In this document: positions 8,233-16,362 of the stretch, one piece after another
How the letters are laid out: every line of letters begins with the position of its first letter
Numbering within the stretch: position 1 is the first letter of the stretch
Virus record (IMG/VR): IMGVR_UViG_3300010885_053606
Location: 1-63,435 of that record
Reading direction: 5' to 3' (one strand)
Length of the DNA stretch: 63,435 nt
Source of the DNA: a virus
The notes under the pieces: generated by a model
What the model was told of the DNA's origin: nothing
What the model saw: only the letters and a program-made list of their open reading frames with translations
Databases searched by the model: none
Made by a program: the position numbers and the translations under genes

Positions 8233-9624
8233 TTAAAGTTCTGCGTTAAGCATTGTATTATTAAATACCACAGCAAATACACCAGGGTTTATAGTAGAAT
8301 TTGCATATACAAAAAGTCTATCTTTGCTACTACCGGTTACAAGGTCGTATATCGATGAGTAAGCATGCGTACCTATTGTATAACTAACAGCTGGTGAGAT
8401 TCTCATTACTACTGGTAGTAATATTGTATATTCAGAAGCTGTACCGACATTAGTGTAACCTTGTATAGATATATTATCTGCATAATACTGAAAATATCTT
8501 TGACAAAGAGCTAATTCTGTTTGAATTGGACGGTACTCAAAAGGTGTAGCAACTGAACCGGTTTCGAATTGAACACCTGTAGTCTGCCAGGTTGCACCGG
8601 TATTTGACCAGAGATTAACTGATCCTGGAACGTTGGTTGAAGACCCACCAGGTATAATACTAAACCATGTATTAGTGTTATTATTAATTATATCTGTTCT
8701 ATTACCTAAAAAATAATCAATTCTAAGACCACCTAAACTAGTATCTGTCCAGTTACCTGATGTAGGCCCAGGTATTATAATTGTTTTGTACTCCCAGGTA
8801 TTGATGGTATTAATTGTGTATGTCGTTAAATACCCTATTCCGGATCCTGCATCTCCTTTGTTATTACTAATAAGAATAGGGTAATTACCAGCAACACTCG
8901 ATTTAACCCAAAATGAAAGAGTGCATGTTTTAGCATTTGTTGTACCCCATGCTAAATCATACATATTTAATCCTTCTACTATTTGTACAAACGACTTACC
9001 AACGTCACCGGTTGTAACAGTAGCAGCTGTCTGCACGGTTACTTTTGCGGAATATGCAAATCCGGATGGACCGTCTTGTACTTGTTGAGACTTCCAAGTG
9101 CCATCTGTTGTGTTACCCGATCCACCAAAACGAAACCTATCAACAATATAGTTCGTACTTGCTCGTGTCCAGGTTTGTTGAACACCAGCATATCTTTGAT
9201 CAATACGCATATCCCCATTGATAATTTTATTTTTAAAAGAAAAATTAGTATTTGGTGTAAGCGCTGAAAGCGCAATTTTAAAGAGAGACGGAAAACCTCC
9301 ATTATAATCCCATAACAATAATTCACTACTATTTGACGGGTTTGTAATAAATGTTTTATTATGTATAGCAGTAGGTAATAAATTTGCCGATAAAGCTTGT
9401 GTAGATGTACTAAAAGTTAAATTAATATCATCAGTATCAAAATAAGTTAAAGGTATATTTTGTTGTATACCTGCTACAGCGTTATCTAGTATTAATAAAT
9501 CATTATTAATGGTAACTAAAGAATCTCCAATACATTGAGTTCCAGGAATAGGGTTAGAATTAGTCGTATTACCTGTACCTGTATTAGGTGTAGAACCGTT
9601 TATATAGTAATAAATGTTAGACAT
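8233..9624 (-). CDS. tail fibre protein with jelly-roll-type domain
   Basis: 463 residues. Near the N-terminus (residues about 29-45) is the docking motif TQCIGDSLVTINNDL that is shared by several fibres here. From about residue 129 comes a module common in phage fibres: FKNKIINGDMRIDQR, YIVDRFRF, then LSFWVKSSVAGNY, TGVQFETGSVATPFEYRP and ELALCQRYFQYY. This is a beta-sandwich-like carbohydrate-binding or adhesin region. The same module, interrupted by a large insertion, occurs in the 1139-aa protein at 33148-36567. A chaperone gene follows immediately. The role is probably host-surface binding. Confidence 0.75.
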   Translation of the reverse strand: MSNIYYYINGSTPNTGTGNTTNSNPIPGTQCIGDSLVTINNDLLILDNAVAGIQQNIPLTYFDTDDINLTFSTSTQALSANLLPTAIHNKTFITNPSNSSELLLWDYNGGFPSLFKIALSALTPNTNFSFKNKIINGDMRIDQRYAGVQQTWTRASTNYIVDRFRFGGSGNTTDGTWKSQQVQDGPSGFAYSAKVTVQTAATVTTGDVGKSFVQIVEGLNMYDLAWGTTNAKTCTLSFWVKSSVAGNYPILISNNKGDAGSGIGYLTTYTINTINTWEYKTIIIPGPTSGNWTDTSLGGLRIDYFLGNRTDIINNNTNTWFSIIPGGSSTNVPGSVNLWSNTGATWQTTGVQFETGSVATPFEYRPIQTELALCQRYFQYYADNISIQGYTNVGTASEYTILLPVVMRISPAVSYTIGTHAYSSIYDLVTGSSKDRLFVYANSTINPGVFAVVFNNTMLNAEL

Positions 9625-9631
9625 ATGTTAA

Positions 9632-10804
9632 TTAAATTTTATTAATGCTTCCTGTAGTACCGTAGCTATGTCTACCACCGGGGACGGTTCCGCTGCCTGT
9701 AATACTACTTTGTACATTACCGGCCTCATATTGATAGTAAAAATTACCACCACCATAAGAGAATGCCATAGATTGTATAAAATGATAGCCTTCTGCTAAT
9801 ACGAAATTAGAATTATGTACAATCATTCCTTGAGATTCAGATACAAATTGACCTTGTTGATGACAATCAGATACTAACGGTTTATCAATTTCTTCAATAT
9901 CAGCTACGTGAGTTAAATAACACCATCCACCGCTAGACCAGTGACTCTGATACAGACTTAATTCAACAGGGTCCCCGGTTATAAAGCTTACTCTATAATT
10001 AATATTACTAGTGTTATTACCACCTGCAATCCAATCACTATTAAAATTTAACATAGGTCCGTTTTTACTTCCAATGTCACCACCGAGAACAGTCCAATGA
10101 CTATCACTAAAAATACTAAAAGCAGATGGATATTGGTTTTGAGCGTTCCAAAGATAAAATTTAGGAGCTGATCCTCCAGTAAGCCATGTTCTACCAAAGC
10201 TAATTTCTGTAGTAATATTACCAGTGTTACCTGTTGTTCTTAAACAACCGATAAAACGCTTACTTAAATCATTTTTAAATACTCTAACACCTGCTAACAT
10301 AGTACGAAGATTAGCACCACTAGGAATAATAGGTACAGTGTTTTTAGTTCCTGATGATTTAACTTTATAATCAAAACCAGTTACACTTTTCCAATCTACA
10401 AAAGAGAGACTAAAACTAGTACTAATACTATCATACGATAGATAAATGTCGTAATTAGCATCAGGACGTAACCCGTAATTATTTAAATTAAAGGCAAGAA
10501 TTTTTGGTAATAATTGTATCTGCCAAGTAGATGTTCTTGTGTTGTATAGTCCAACAGCATTACCTTGAAACGGATGTAAATAAATTGTATTAATACCTAT
10601 CTTATCACTTGTAACTATAGGTAAGTTAGGGTCAAGAGAAAGTCTTAAACAAGCAAAAGGAGAAGCAAAATTTGTCGTAACGTTATCTATTAAACTATTT
10701 GAATTTAATAAACCTTTATTAAGGTTACTAAAATTATCATTAATTTTTATTAATGAATCTCCAATACATTCAGTATCGTATATAGGTAATACGTAGTTAG
10801 CCAT
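9632..10804 (-). CDS. putative fibre protein with docking N-terminus
   Basis: 390 residues. The first 35 residues carry the shared docking motif (TECIGDSLIKINDNFSNLN). The rest is beta-rich with many aromatic residues, including SHWSSGGWCYLTHVADIEEI and FSYGGGNFYYQYEAGN near the C-terminus. No named domain is recognised. It lies eight bases upstream of the 463-aa fibre gene, and TAAATAAAATATA stands just before its ATG. Probably an accessory tip or fibre that attaches to the same site as the other docking-motif proteins. Confidence 0.6.
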   Translation of the reverse strand: MANYVLPIYDTECIGDSLIKINDNFSNLNKGLLNSNSLIDNVTTNFASPFACLRLSLDPNLPIVTSDKIGINTIYLHPFQGNAVGLYNTRTSTWQIQLLPKILAFNLNNYGLRPDANYDIYLSYDSISTSFSLSFVDWKSVTGFDYKVKSSGTKNTVPIIPSGANLRTMLAGVRVFKNDLSKRFIGCLRTTGNTGNITTEISFGRTWLTGGSAPKFYLWNAQNQYPSAFSIFSDSHWTVLGGDIGSKNGPMLNFNSDWIAGGNNTSNINYRVSFITGDPVELSLYQSHWSSGGWCYLTHVADIEEIDKPLVSDCHQQGQFVSESQGMIVHNSNFVLAEGYHFIQSMAFSYGGGNFYYQYEAGNVQSSITGSGTVPGGRHSYGTTGSINKI

Positions 10805-10827
10805 TATATTTTATTTAAGCTTAAAAA

Positions 10828-10857
10828 GAAAGCCTTTCAAGCTAATGAAAGGCTTTC
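10828..10857 (-). terminator. intrinsic terminator
   Basis: A perfect 11-bp stem GAAAGCCTTTC (10828-10838) / GAAAGGCTTTC (10847-10857) with an 8-base loop. On the minus strand the stem is followed by TTTTT (10822-10828 region), fitting an intrinsic terminator downstream of the 125-aa gene. Confidence 0.8.
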
Positions 10858-10880
10858 CTAATTTATTAATGTAATGTATC

Positions 10881-11258
10881 TTAGATATACTCTAAGGTAC
10901 GAAGTCTACGTTCTGTCTGTCCCCAAGCATTAAAACCATTAGCAGATAATACAGCGGTCTGTAAGTTGTTTGCTGCACTAAGTAGCTTGATGCCAAAAGA
11001 AGTACGATCAGGTAATATACCGTAAATTACAGTATTATGATAAGCTCTATCCCAGAAAAAACTAGCGGTACCTGATGATAAGCCTGTCCCAGCAGTATTT
11101 ATAAATGATGCAGAAACAATTTGGGTAGTTGTTAATGCTACTGGAGGGTCGTTATAAACTAATCTAAAAGCAGAATTACTTGCTGCAGAAAGACAGATAC
11201 CATTAGTAAATGAATATAACGGACCGATGGGTTCTTCGTATTTGTAAACTGTTGCCAT
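10881..11258 (-). CDS. small virion structural protein, 125 aa
   Basis: 125 residues, beta-rich and rich in Ala, Ser and Thr, with an aromatic start (MATVYKYEEPIGPLYSF) and a charged C-terminal helix (TERRLRTLEYI). It stands alone between two strong terminators, directly downstream of the major capsid gene, with TAAATATAATAT before its ATG. A single transcription unit next to the capsid gene would suit a head decoration protein, but no family match is recognised and a small fibre-type protein is equally possible. Confidence 0.6.
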   Translation of the reverse strand: MATVYKYEEPIGPLYSFTNGICLSAASNSAFRLVYNDPPVALTTTQIVSASFINTAGTGLSSGTASFFWDRAYHNTVIYGILPDRTSFGIKLLSAANNLQTAVLSANGFNAWGQTERRLRTLEYI

Positions 11259-11312
11259 ATATTATATTTATTCTACTTAGACGTTTTTTTTACTAATTAT
11301 TTTTAAAAATGG

Positions 11313-11340
11313 GAAACCCCGTCATTTCTGACGGGGTTTC
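11313..11340 (-). terminator. intrinsic terminator of the capsid gene
   Basis: A perfect 12-bp stem GAAACCCCGTCA (11313-11324) / TGACGGGGTTTC (11329-11340). On the minus strand the loop is the stable GAAA tetraloop and the stem is followed by CCATTTTTAAAA. It lies 26 bases after the capsid stop codon. Confidence 0.85.
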
Positions 11341-11366
11341 TTTCGTTGAGTATTTTTTGGTTAACC

Positions 11367-12836
11367 TTAGAGGTAAACTGCGACCGAACCAGGTGTGAAC
11401 TGCTGACCGAGACCGGTACAGATTATCAAGTGATAATAGAGGTTCGCACCGAAGATGTGATCAACAACACCGTAACGGGTTAAGAGACCGACGCGAGGAC
11501 TAAAGTCGTTCGGGCCGATTGTTCTTTGGACCATGACGGGGATGTACGGACAGTAAACAATACCGGTATCGTAGTACTCAGGACCCTTATACCCTAAGAG
11601 GGCATAATCGATCGGAGCGGTACGTGTACCACTGTATTGTGAGCCAGTTGGATTGTATCCAGTGTTGACTTCAGATTCTGTACGTGTATCACGATAGATC
11701 TGGAAACGACCACCAACAGCTCCGACCTTAGCGATGCCAACGGGTGTAGTGTTTACACTACCGGTGACGGGCTGCCAGGTGAAGTTGGGGAGGGTCTCAA
11801 GAATGGCACAGATACGAGGTGTAGCAATAATGAAATTAGCTGCACCACGACGGTTACGAATAGCGACACGGTTTGCTTCAACAACAACGCGGTTGTAGAA
11901 GTCACGTGCACGCTCACCACTCCAACGGCCATCAGCCGAGAGAGCAGACCAGACTGAGAAACCAGTACCAGAAACACCATTACCACCAGGTCCGCCTGCA
12001 TTTAAGCAGGTCTGAACCATACGCATGATCATTTCACGGTCGATTTCTGCCTGAATTTCGTAAGACATTGCGTTGGTTAATTCAGCGTCAATGTCAATAC
12101 CATTCATGTTCTTAAGATCTTGTTCGAGTTCAACAGACCACTTAGCAGCGAGACGGCGTGTGCCGGCTTCAACTGCTGTCTTCTCGAAGGAAACGGTCAT
12201 TTGAGGTATGTTTGAAGTTAATTCAAACTGGCTGAGAAGCTGGGCTACGCCAGAATCTTCTACCAAGTTACCCCAATAAGCACCAGTTGTATCACCAGAG
12301 AGGAAAGCGCTAGAAGTACCAGTGAACGCAGTGTTCAGGTAATTATAGCCAACTTCCTTACCGCTAGAGGACTGCTGAGGACCACCAACATAAGTGCTGG
12401 TTAGGTTACCGTCGCCGCCCTGTCCGAGAGGTGAACCCTCGTACTTATAGCGCATGGCGAATGCAAGTCCAACAGGTCCGGTCATGGGCTGTACACCAAC
12501 GATCTCATTTGTGATGAGTTCGGGGAATGTACGGCGGATCATGGGGATAAGGACCTTAGGAAGACGAGCATCACCCTTGGCGTAGGTGTCAGCGCTGAAC
12601 TGATTAGCGGTATTTGTACCGCCACCAGCGTAGCTGTTGGCACCGAAAACGCCACCGGAGTTAGTGTTATTAGCTTCAAAGCACCACTTCTCCTGGTTTT
12701 CCAAGAGGATGGCGGTGTTTAGACGGGTGTTTTCGTTCGAGATAGCAGAAACCTTGTCAGAAGAGTAGTCCAATACTGGTGCCCACTTTTCGACGAGGGT
12801 TTCGGCCTTGTCTTTATTGATATGAAAAAGTTCCAT
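11367..12836 (-). CDS. 23: major capsid protein, gp23-like
   Basis: 489 residues, close to the T4 gp23 length. Family signatures are visible in order: an N-terminal LVEKWAPVLDY and ENQEKW, then ITNEIVGVQPMTGPVGLAFAM (residues about 113-133), KWSVELEQDLKNMNGIDIDAEL, EIQAEIDREMIMRM, ANFIIATPRICAILE, and near the end GYKGPEYYDTGIVYCPYIP and FSPRVGLLTRYGVV. It forms the capsid hexamers; in T4 the N-terminus is removed by gp21. The codon use is visibly richer in G/C than in the surrounding genes, as expected for the most abundant protein. It is one of few genes here with a clear Shine-Dalgarno sequence and has its own strong terminator. Confidence 0.93.
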   Translation of the reverse strand: MELFHINKDKAETLVEKWAPVLDYSSDKVSAISNENTRLNTAILLENQEKWCFEANNTNSGGVFGANSYAGGGTNTANQFSADTYAKGDARLPKVLIPMIRRTFPELITNEIVGVQPMTGPVGLAFAMRYKYEGSPLGQGGDGNLTSTYVGGPQQSSSGKEVGYNYLNTAFTGTSSAFLSGDTTGAYWGNLVEDSGVAQLLSQFELTSNIPQMTVSFEKTAVEAGTRRLAAKWSVELEQDLKNMNGIDIDAELTNAMSYEIQAEIDREMIMRMVQTCLNAGGPGGNGVSGTGFSVWSALSADGRWSGERARDFYNRVVVEANRVAIRNRRGAANFIIATPRICAILETLPNFTWQPVTGSVNTTPVGIAKVGAVGGRFQIYRDTRTESEVNTGYNPTGSQYSGTRTAPIDYALLGYKGPEYYDTGIVYCPYIPVMVQRTIGPNDFSPRVGLLTRYGVVDHIFGANLYYHLIICTGLGQQFTPGSVAVYL

Positions 12837-12847
12837 AGTTATATTAT

Positions 12848-12861
12848 TCTCCTTTATTTAA
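12848..12861 (-). promoter_or_regulatory. late-promoter-like motif and Shine-Dalgarno of the capsid gene
   Basis: Minus strand TTAAATAAAGGAGA: the late-type TTAAATAAA runs straight into AAGGAGA, a good Shine-Dalgarno core, 12 bases before the capsid ATG. If transcription began six bases after the motif, as in T4, the GGAG would lie outside the message, so either the promoter or the ribosome-site reading may need adjusting. Confidence 0.5.
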
Positions 12862-12898
12862 AATAGGAATTCGACCTTGTGAGTATGAAAGATTAGAC

Positions 12899-13864
12899 TT
12901 AGTGTCTAAGACGGAGCTTAGATCCATCTAATTTCTTCATCTCATTCAGATATCCGCCAACCGCAGGTTCAGAAACCGGGGCCGGTGAAGAAATCTCTTC
13001 TTGGATAAGTTCGGTTTCAGGGCGGTCAACGGCCTCAACGATACGCTGAGCGACTCCTTCCTTCGCAACTTCTTCCTGTTCAGAGATTTCCTTCTCGAAC
13101 ATCTCAACTACGTACTGATAGTTCTCTTGAATATACTCAGGGCTCTTGCCCTTGAGCAACTTATTAACGTAAGACTTGGCTGCACTTGGCAACTCCTTAG
13201 TCTTACTCTCAAGCAGGAGAGCAGATTCAGAGCGATTCAACTTATGGTTGAGCTCTGTGTTAGTCTCTAATGCTTCGTTTAATTCCTTTCTGAGGGAATC
13301 AATTGTTCTTTTGCCATCAACGAGGGCCTCCTTGACCTCGGAATCGATGAAATTTTCATCGATAGCAACAAGCTGACGAATCTGATCAAGTGTCTTCTTA
13401 GCGCGAATATTTTCGACAGCTTCGTTCACTTGCTCAGTCGGCATAACCTTTTCCATATAAAGGTCGAGATAGTTTGATACTTCATCAACTAATCGACTAC
13501 GGAAGGTTTCAGCTTCTTCATTTAAAATTGTTTTGTAATGACTAATGACTTGATTGAGCTTACCAGTGTGCTCTTCATCAATCTTAGCAAGAACTTTTTT
13601 AAGCTTAATAGCGTGATCAAAATCAATTGTCTCGACAAGCTTCTTAAGCTTAGCGGTGTGATCTGTGTCAATAGCTTCAACTAAGGACTGAAGCTTTTCA
13701 GAGTGATCTTCATCAATCTGATTGCGAATTGCTTCAACTTGAAGTTCAGTTTTTTGTTCTGCTTTTTCATTGACAGCCTGTTCAAAGGCTTCATGTACTG
13801 CTGTAAGTGTATCCTCAGTTATGAGGTCCTTAAATTGCTCTTGAAGAATTTTCTTAAAGTCCAT
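12899..13864 (-). CDS. 22: prohead scaffolding protein, gp22-like
   Basis: 321 residues, highly charged and almost entirely predicted alpha-helical/coiled-coil. Residues 50-109 are four 15-residue repeats with consensus I-D-x-D-H-x-x-K-L-x-x-L-V-x-x. The C-terminus has VNKLLKGKSPEYIQENYQYV, resembling the gp22 end region, and a Pro-rich linker before KLRLRH. Position between the protease and the capsid gene is the T4 order 21-22-23. It would form the internal core around which gp23 assembles, then be digested by gp21. Codon use is also G/C-rich compared with the fibre genes. Confidence 0.8.
   Translation of the reverse strand: MDFKKILQEQFKDLITEDTLTAVHEAFEQAVNEKAEQKTELQVEAIRNQIDEDHSEKLQSLVEAIDTDHTAKLKKLVETIDFDHAIKLKKVLAKIDEEHTGKLNQVISHYKTILNEEAETFRSRLVDEVSNYLDLYMEKVMPTEQVNEAVENIRAKKTLDQIRQLVAIDENFIDSEVKEALVDGKRTIDSLRKELNEALETNTELNHKLNRSESALLLESKTKELPSAAKSYVNKLLKGKSPEYIQENYQYVVEMFEKEISEQEEVAKEGVAQRIVEAVDRPETELIQEEISSPAPVSEPAVGGYLNEMKKLDGSKLRLRH
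13538..13717 (-). repeat. four 15-residue repeats in the scaffold protein
   Basis: Four 45-bp units encode IDEDHSEKLQSLVEA, IDTDHTAKLKKLVET, IDFDHAIKLKKVLAK and IDEEHTGKLNQVISH. They are imperfect at DNA level but in strict 15-residue register, consistent with helical repeats. Confidence 0.8.
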
Positions 13865-13891
13865 ATTGTATATTTATTTAATCTATTTATG

Positions 13892-14035
13892 TTACTTTTC
13901 TTGGTTTATAAGGGTACGGACCTTATTTTTTATTTTTTCTGCAACTACATTCTGTAGTGCAATTTTAGCTTGAGAATAATCTTTATTAGCAAGTTGACTA
14001 ATAAAATTTTGTGTAGCTTTTTGGACTTCGTTCAT
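13892..14035 (-). CDS. small prohead core protein, gp68/gp67-like
   Basis: A 47-residue frame: MNEVQKATQNFISQLANKDY followed by SQAKIALQNVVAEKIKNKV and RTLINQEK. It is a single amphipathic, charged helix. It lies between the gp22-like scaffold and the gp21-like protease, near where T4 carries the small core genes 67 and 68, and the pattern of an N-terminal helix followed by KDYxxAKxxLxxxVAEKI resembles small head-core proteins of T4-like phages. It is probably a minor core component removed by the protease. Identity rests mainly on position and character. Confidence 0.6.
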   Translation of the reverse strand: MNEVQKATQNFISQLANKDYSQAKIALQNVVAEKIKNKVRTLINQEK

Positions 14036-14043
14036 AATATTAA

Positions 14044-14718
14044 TTATACCGATTTAAGCATTTTAATGAAAGACATCAACGATTCTTTTAAGAAAGCGTC
14101 AGTTTCATGTTTAGGTAAGCGACGAAGATTTTCTTCTAAAGCTTTATATGCTCTGGCTGCAGCTTCAATAATTTTACCATCTGGTGTAATCATCCATTCT
14201 TTAGATTCCATAATGGATTCAAGCATAGCAGTTTGTACAGAAGGTTGATGAACAACATCTAAGCAAATAAGATGAAAGTTAGATACTTCTTTAGCTGATG
14301 ATGTTTCGTTAACATTACCTAAAGCTCTGGAACTAATACCCATTTTAATATTATCTTGTATAAGAGACTTAAGAAGAAGACCCATTGGGGTGTTTAAAAC
14401 TTGAGACTTACCGTAAAAGTAATTGTCCTTCTGTTTTAGTTCTGTAACAAGATGACAGGCATTAACAGGATTAACTTCAGTTGACTGAGGATGATTCATT
14501 TCACCGATTGCACGACGGGATTTAACCATATCAGTAGTATAACGTTCAACTTCTTTAATCATTTCATCAAGCTTATAGATACGGCCGTTTTGATTTTTTT
14601 CTTCAGCCATTAAAAATGGTCCAGTTATAAAAAGTTTTTGTTCACCTTGACGGTTTTTTTCTTCAATTAAGAAATCAAGACCATCATGAATGTCTTCTAC
14701 TAAAAATTTGAGTCCCAT
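14044..14718 (-). CDS. 21: prohead core protease, gp21-like
   Basis: 224 residues, the usual length of the T4 gp21 family (serine peptidase family S77). The likely catalytic His is H76 in GEMNHPQS and the Ser is S129 or S130 in MGISSRALG, with the typical spacing of about 53 residues. NGRIYKLDEM near residue 45 is another conserved block. It cleaves scaffold and capsid proteins during head maturation. A TATAAATAAT motif stands 10 bases before the ATG. Divergent to the plus-strand membrane protein. Confidence 0.88.
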   Translation of the reverse strand: MGLKFLVEDIHDGLDFLIEEKNRQGEQKLFITGPFLMAEEKNQNGRIYKLDEMIKEVERYTTDMVKSRRAIGEMNHPQSTEVNPVNACHLVTELKQKDNYFYGKSQVLNTPMGLLLKSLIQDNIKMGISSRALGNVNETSSAKEVSNFHLICLDVVHQPSVQTAMLESIMESKEWMITPDGKIIEAAARAYKALEENLRRLPKHETDAFLKESLMSFIKMLKSV

Positions 14719-14728
14719 AGATTGTAAT

Positions 14729-14738
14729 ATTATTTATA
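14729..14738 (-). promoter_or_regulatory. late promoter TATAAATAAT for gp21
   Basis: Exact T4-type late consensus TATAAATA, extended by AT, on the minus strand, 10 bases upstream of the protease ATG. Confidence 0.6.
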
Positions 14739-14783
14739 CAAGTATACCGTATTTTCTATACATTTTTAATAAGTATTGATAAT

Positions 14784-15614
14784 ATGTTTATAGTATTATT
14801 AAGTTTATCATCATTATTAGTTGCTGGTAGTGCTGCTTTCTTTTCAGTATTAGGTATAGCATCTTTATTTTCAGGATGTTACTATCAAGTAATGGTTATG
14901 GCTGGAGCATTAGAATTTGCAAAGCTTATTGCTACATCTTTTCTTTATCGTTATTGGCATAAAACTAATTTTATACTTCGTACATATCTCCTTATAGCGG
15001 TTGGTGTATTAATGATTATTACATCAGCTGGTATTTTTGGTTATCTTTCTTCAGCTTATCAGGTAATTGCATCTAAAAATTCTTTAGATGACAATAAAAT
15101 AGCTTTAATAGAAAATCAAAAAGCATCAGTTAATGAAGAAATTTTAAGTGTACAGAGTCGTATTAACACGCTTAATGAAGCTAGAAAATCTCAAGAAAAA
15201 AGATTACCTGATTTATCTTCAAGAGCTGCTAAACCCATTTACGATGATATTAAAGCTTCAAGTTTAGAAGTTGAAAAATTAACAGCAAGACTTCAAACAC
15301 TTCAAACAACAAAATTTGAAAAGGATAACGATATTATATCTCTTAAAACAGATACAAGTAAAGCTAATGATATCGGTACATTTAAATTTGTTGCTACTTC
15401 TTTTAACGCACCTTTAGATGTGGTTGTTAAAATATTTATTTTAGTTCTTGTATCTGTATTTGATCCGTTATCGGTCAGTTTAGTACTAGCTCTTAATATT
15501 GCCTTAACTGGTAGTATGCTAAAAGAAATTAAAGAATCAAAGAAAAAAGAATTACCTTTACCTGATAATATTATTATTGGTAGAGGTCAGCATAATACTA
15601 CTAATCATTTATAA
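14784..15614 (+). CDS. membrane protein with central coiled coil
   Basis: 276 residues on the opposite strand to all head genes. Hydrophobic segments at about residues 1-25, 30-52 and 64-90 are followed by a long charged helix (about 95-185, with INTLNEARKSQEKRL and VEKLTARLQTLQTTKFEKD), then one more hydrophobic segment (about 208-243) and a short polar tail. This gives a membrane-anchored coiled-coil design. It has no late-type motif upstream, so it may be expressed at another time. It could act at the host inner membrane (superinfection exclusion, lysis control) or sit in an internal membrane-active particle component. No family is recognised. Confidence 0.65.
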   Translation: MFIVLLSLSSLLVAGSAAFFSVLGIASLFSGCYYQVMVMAGALEFAKLIATSFLYRYWHKTNFILRTYLLIAVGVLMIITSAGIFGYLSSAYQVIASKNSLDDNKIALIENQKASVNEEILSVQSRINTLNEARKSQEKRLPDLSSRAAKPIYDDIKASSLEVEKLTARLQTLQTTKFEKDNDIISLKTDTSKANDIGTFKFVATSFNAPLDVVVKIFILVLVSVFDPLSVSLVLALNIALTGSMLKEIKESKKKELPLPDNIIIGRGQHNTTNHL

Positions 15615-16058
15615 TCCAAGATGCTTCTCAGTTAATATAGTAAATTCGTAATTTTTCTTTTTAGCCCACTGTTCAGCTGCAGCCCATTTAGCTCTATTTT
15701 TTACATACTCAGCTTGTTTACGCATTAATGATTTTGTATTACGAGTTGCTTTAGGCGGTAAAGTTTGAATAGAAGGTTTAATTTCTATTAGATATTTTTT
15801 AACTATACCTTCTTTTGTTTTAATTGTAATATTATTATCTACAAAATATCTAGATATTCTCCCTGTTAACGGATTCTGATATGGTATAATAATAGATTCA
15901 GATCCCCAGGAAACAACATGAGGATTGTGATCTGCCCAACGCATAAATCTTAGTTCATAACTACTGCGATATATTATAGGGTGCGTGCCTTTATACTTGT
16001 CAATATTATTAGGCTTAAAAAGACCTTGCTTAAACCTAACTGTGCGTTTTTTATTCAC
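15609..16058 (-). CDS. 4: head completion protein, gp4-like nuclease fold
   Basis: 149 residues starting with GTG directly after the stop of the preceding gene (TAAGTG). The core IIYRSSYELRFMRWADHNP, VVSWGSESIIIPYQNP, ISRYFVD and KYLIEIKPS matches the T4 gp4 head completion family, related to the TnsA-type nuclease fold. The acidic and Lys residues of the fold are represented by E in YELR, D in YFVD and E-x-K in IEIKPS. It acts at the filled head before neck joining. The stop overlaps the convergent membrane-protein gene by a few bases. Confidence 0.82.
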   Translation of the reverse strand: MNKKRTVRFKQGLFKPNNIDKYKGTHPIIYRSSYELRFMRWADHNPHVVSWGSESIIIPYQNPLTGRISRYFVDNNITIKTKEGIVKKYLIEIKPSIQTLPPKATRNTKSLMRKQAEYVKNRAKWAAAEQWAKKKNYEFTILTEKHLGL

Positions 16059-16361
16059 TTAGCATTTCCATCTTCTTCTTGCAGCACAACCTCTAGTATC
16101 CTTACCAGCACATCCTCCAGCAGGTATCCAAGCTTTGCTTCTAGCGCAAAAACTCTTTCTACGTTTAGAGGCTTTTGAACCTTTCTTAACTTTTCCAGTA
16201 ACAGGGGCTTTGAGGTGAGAACCAGTAGCACGGTTATATTTTGCTCTACCTTTAGCTGTTAATCCTCCACCTCGACTTACAGGTAATTTTTCACCACGCT
16301 TAACAGAGAGACTAGGGCCGTTTTCTTCAAGTAACTCTTTTACTAATAAATCAAAGTTCAT
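16059..16361 (-). CDS. small basic Cys-containing structural protein
   Basis: 100 residues with ATG at 16359-16361; an upstream TTG in frame is less likely. A Gly/Lys/Arg-rich centre (GGGLTAKGRAKYNRATGS, VTGKVKKGSKASKRRKSFCA) is followed by a Cys-rich end (AGGCAGKDTRGCAARRRWKC). This KRRKSFCARS followed by ARRRW layout occurs in small conserved proteins of many large phages and uncultured viruses, usually without known function. The strong positive charge suggests contact with DNA in the neck or head; the cysteines could bind zinc. It lies between the neck protein and gp4-like genes with one-base spacing. Confidence 0.65.
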   Translation of the reverse strand: MNFDLLVKELLEENGPSLSVKRGEKLPVSRGGGLTAKGRAKYNRATGSHLKAPVTGKVKKGSKASKRRKSFCARSKAWIPAGGCAGKDTRGCAARRRWKC

Positions 16362-16362
16362 A

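Noticed and set aside
13001-13376. Plus-strand frames opposite the scaffold gene.
   Set aside because: Shadow frames of a helical, well-supported gene on the other strand.
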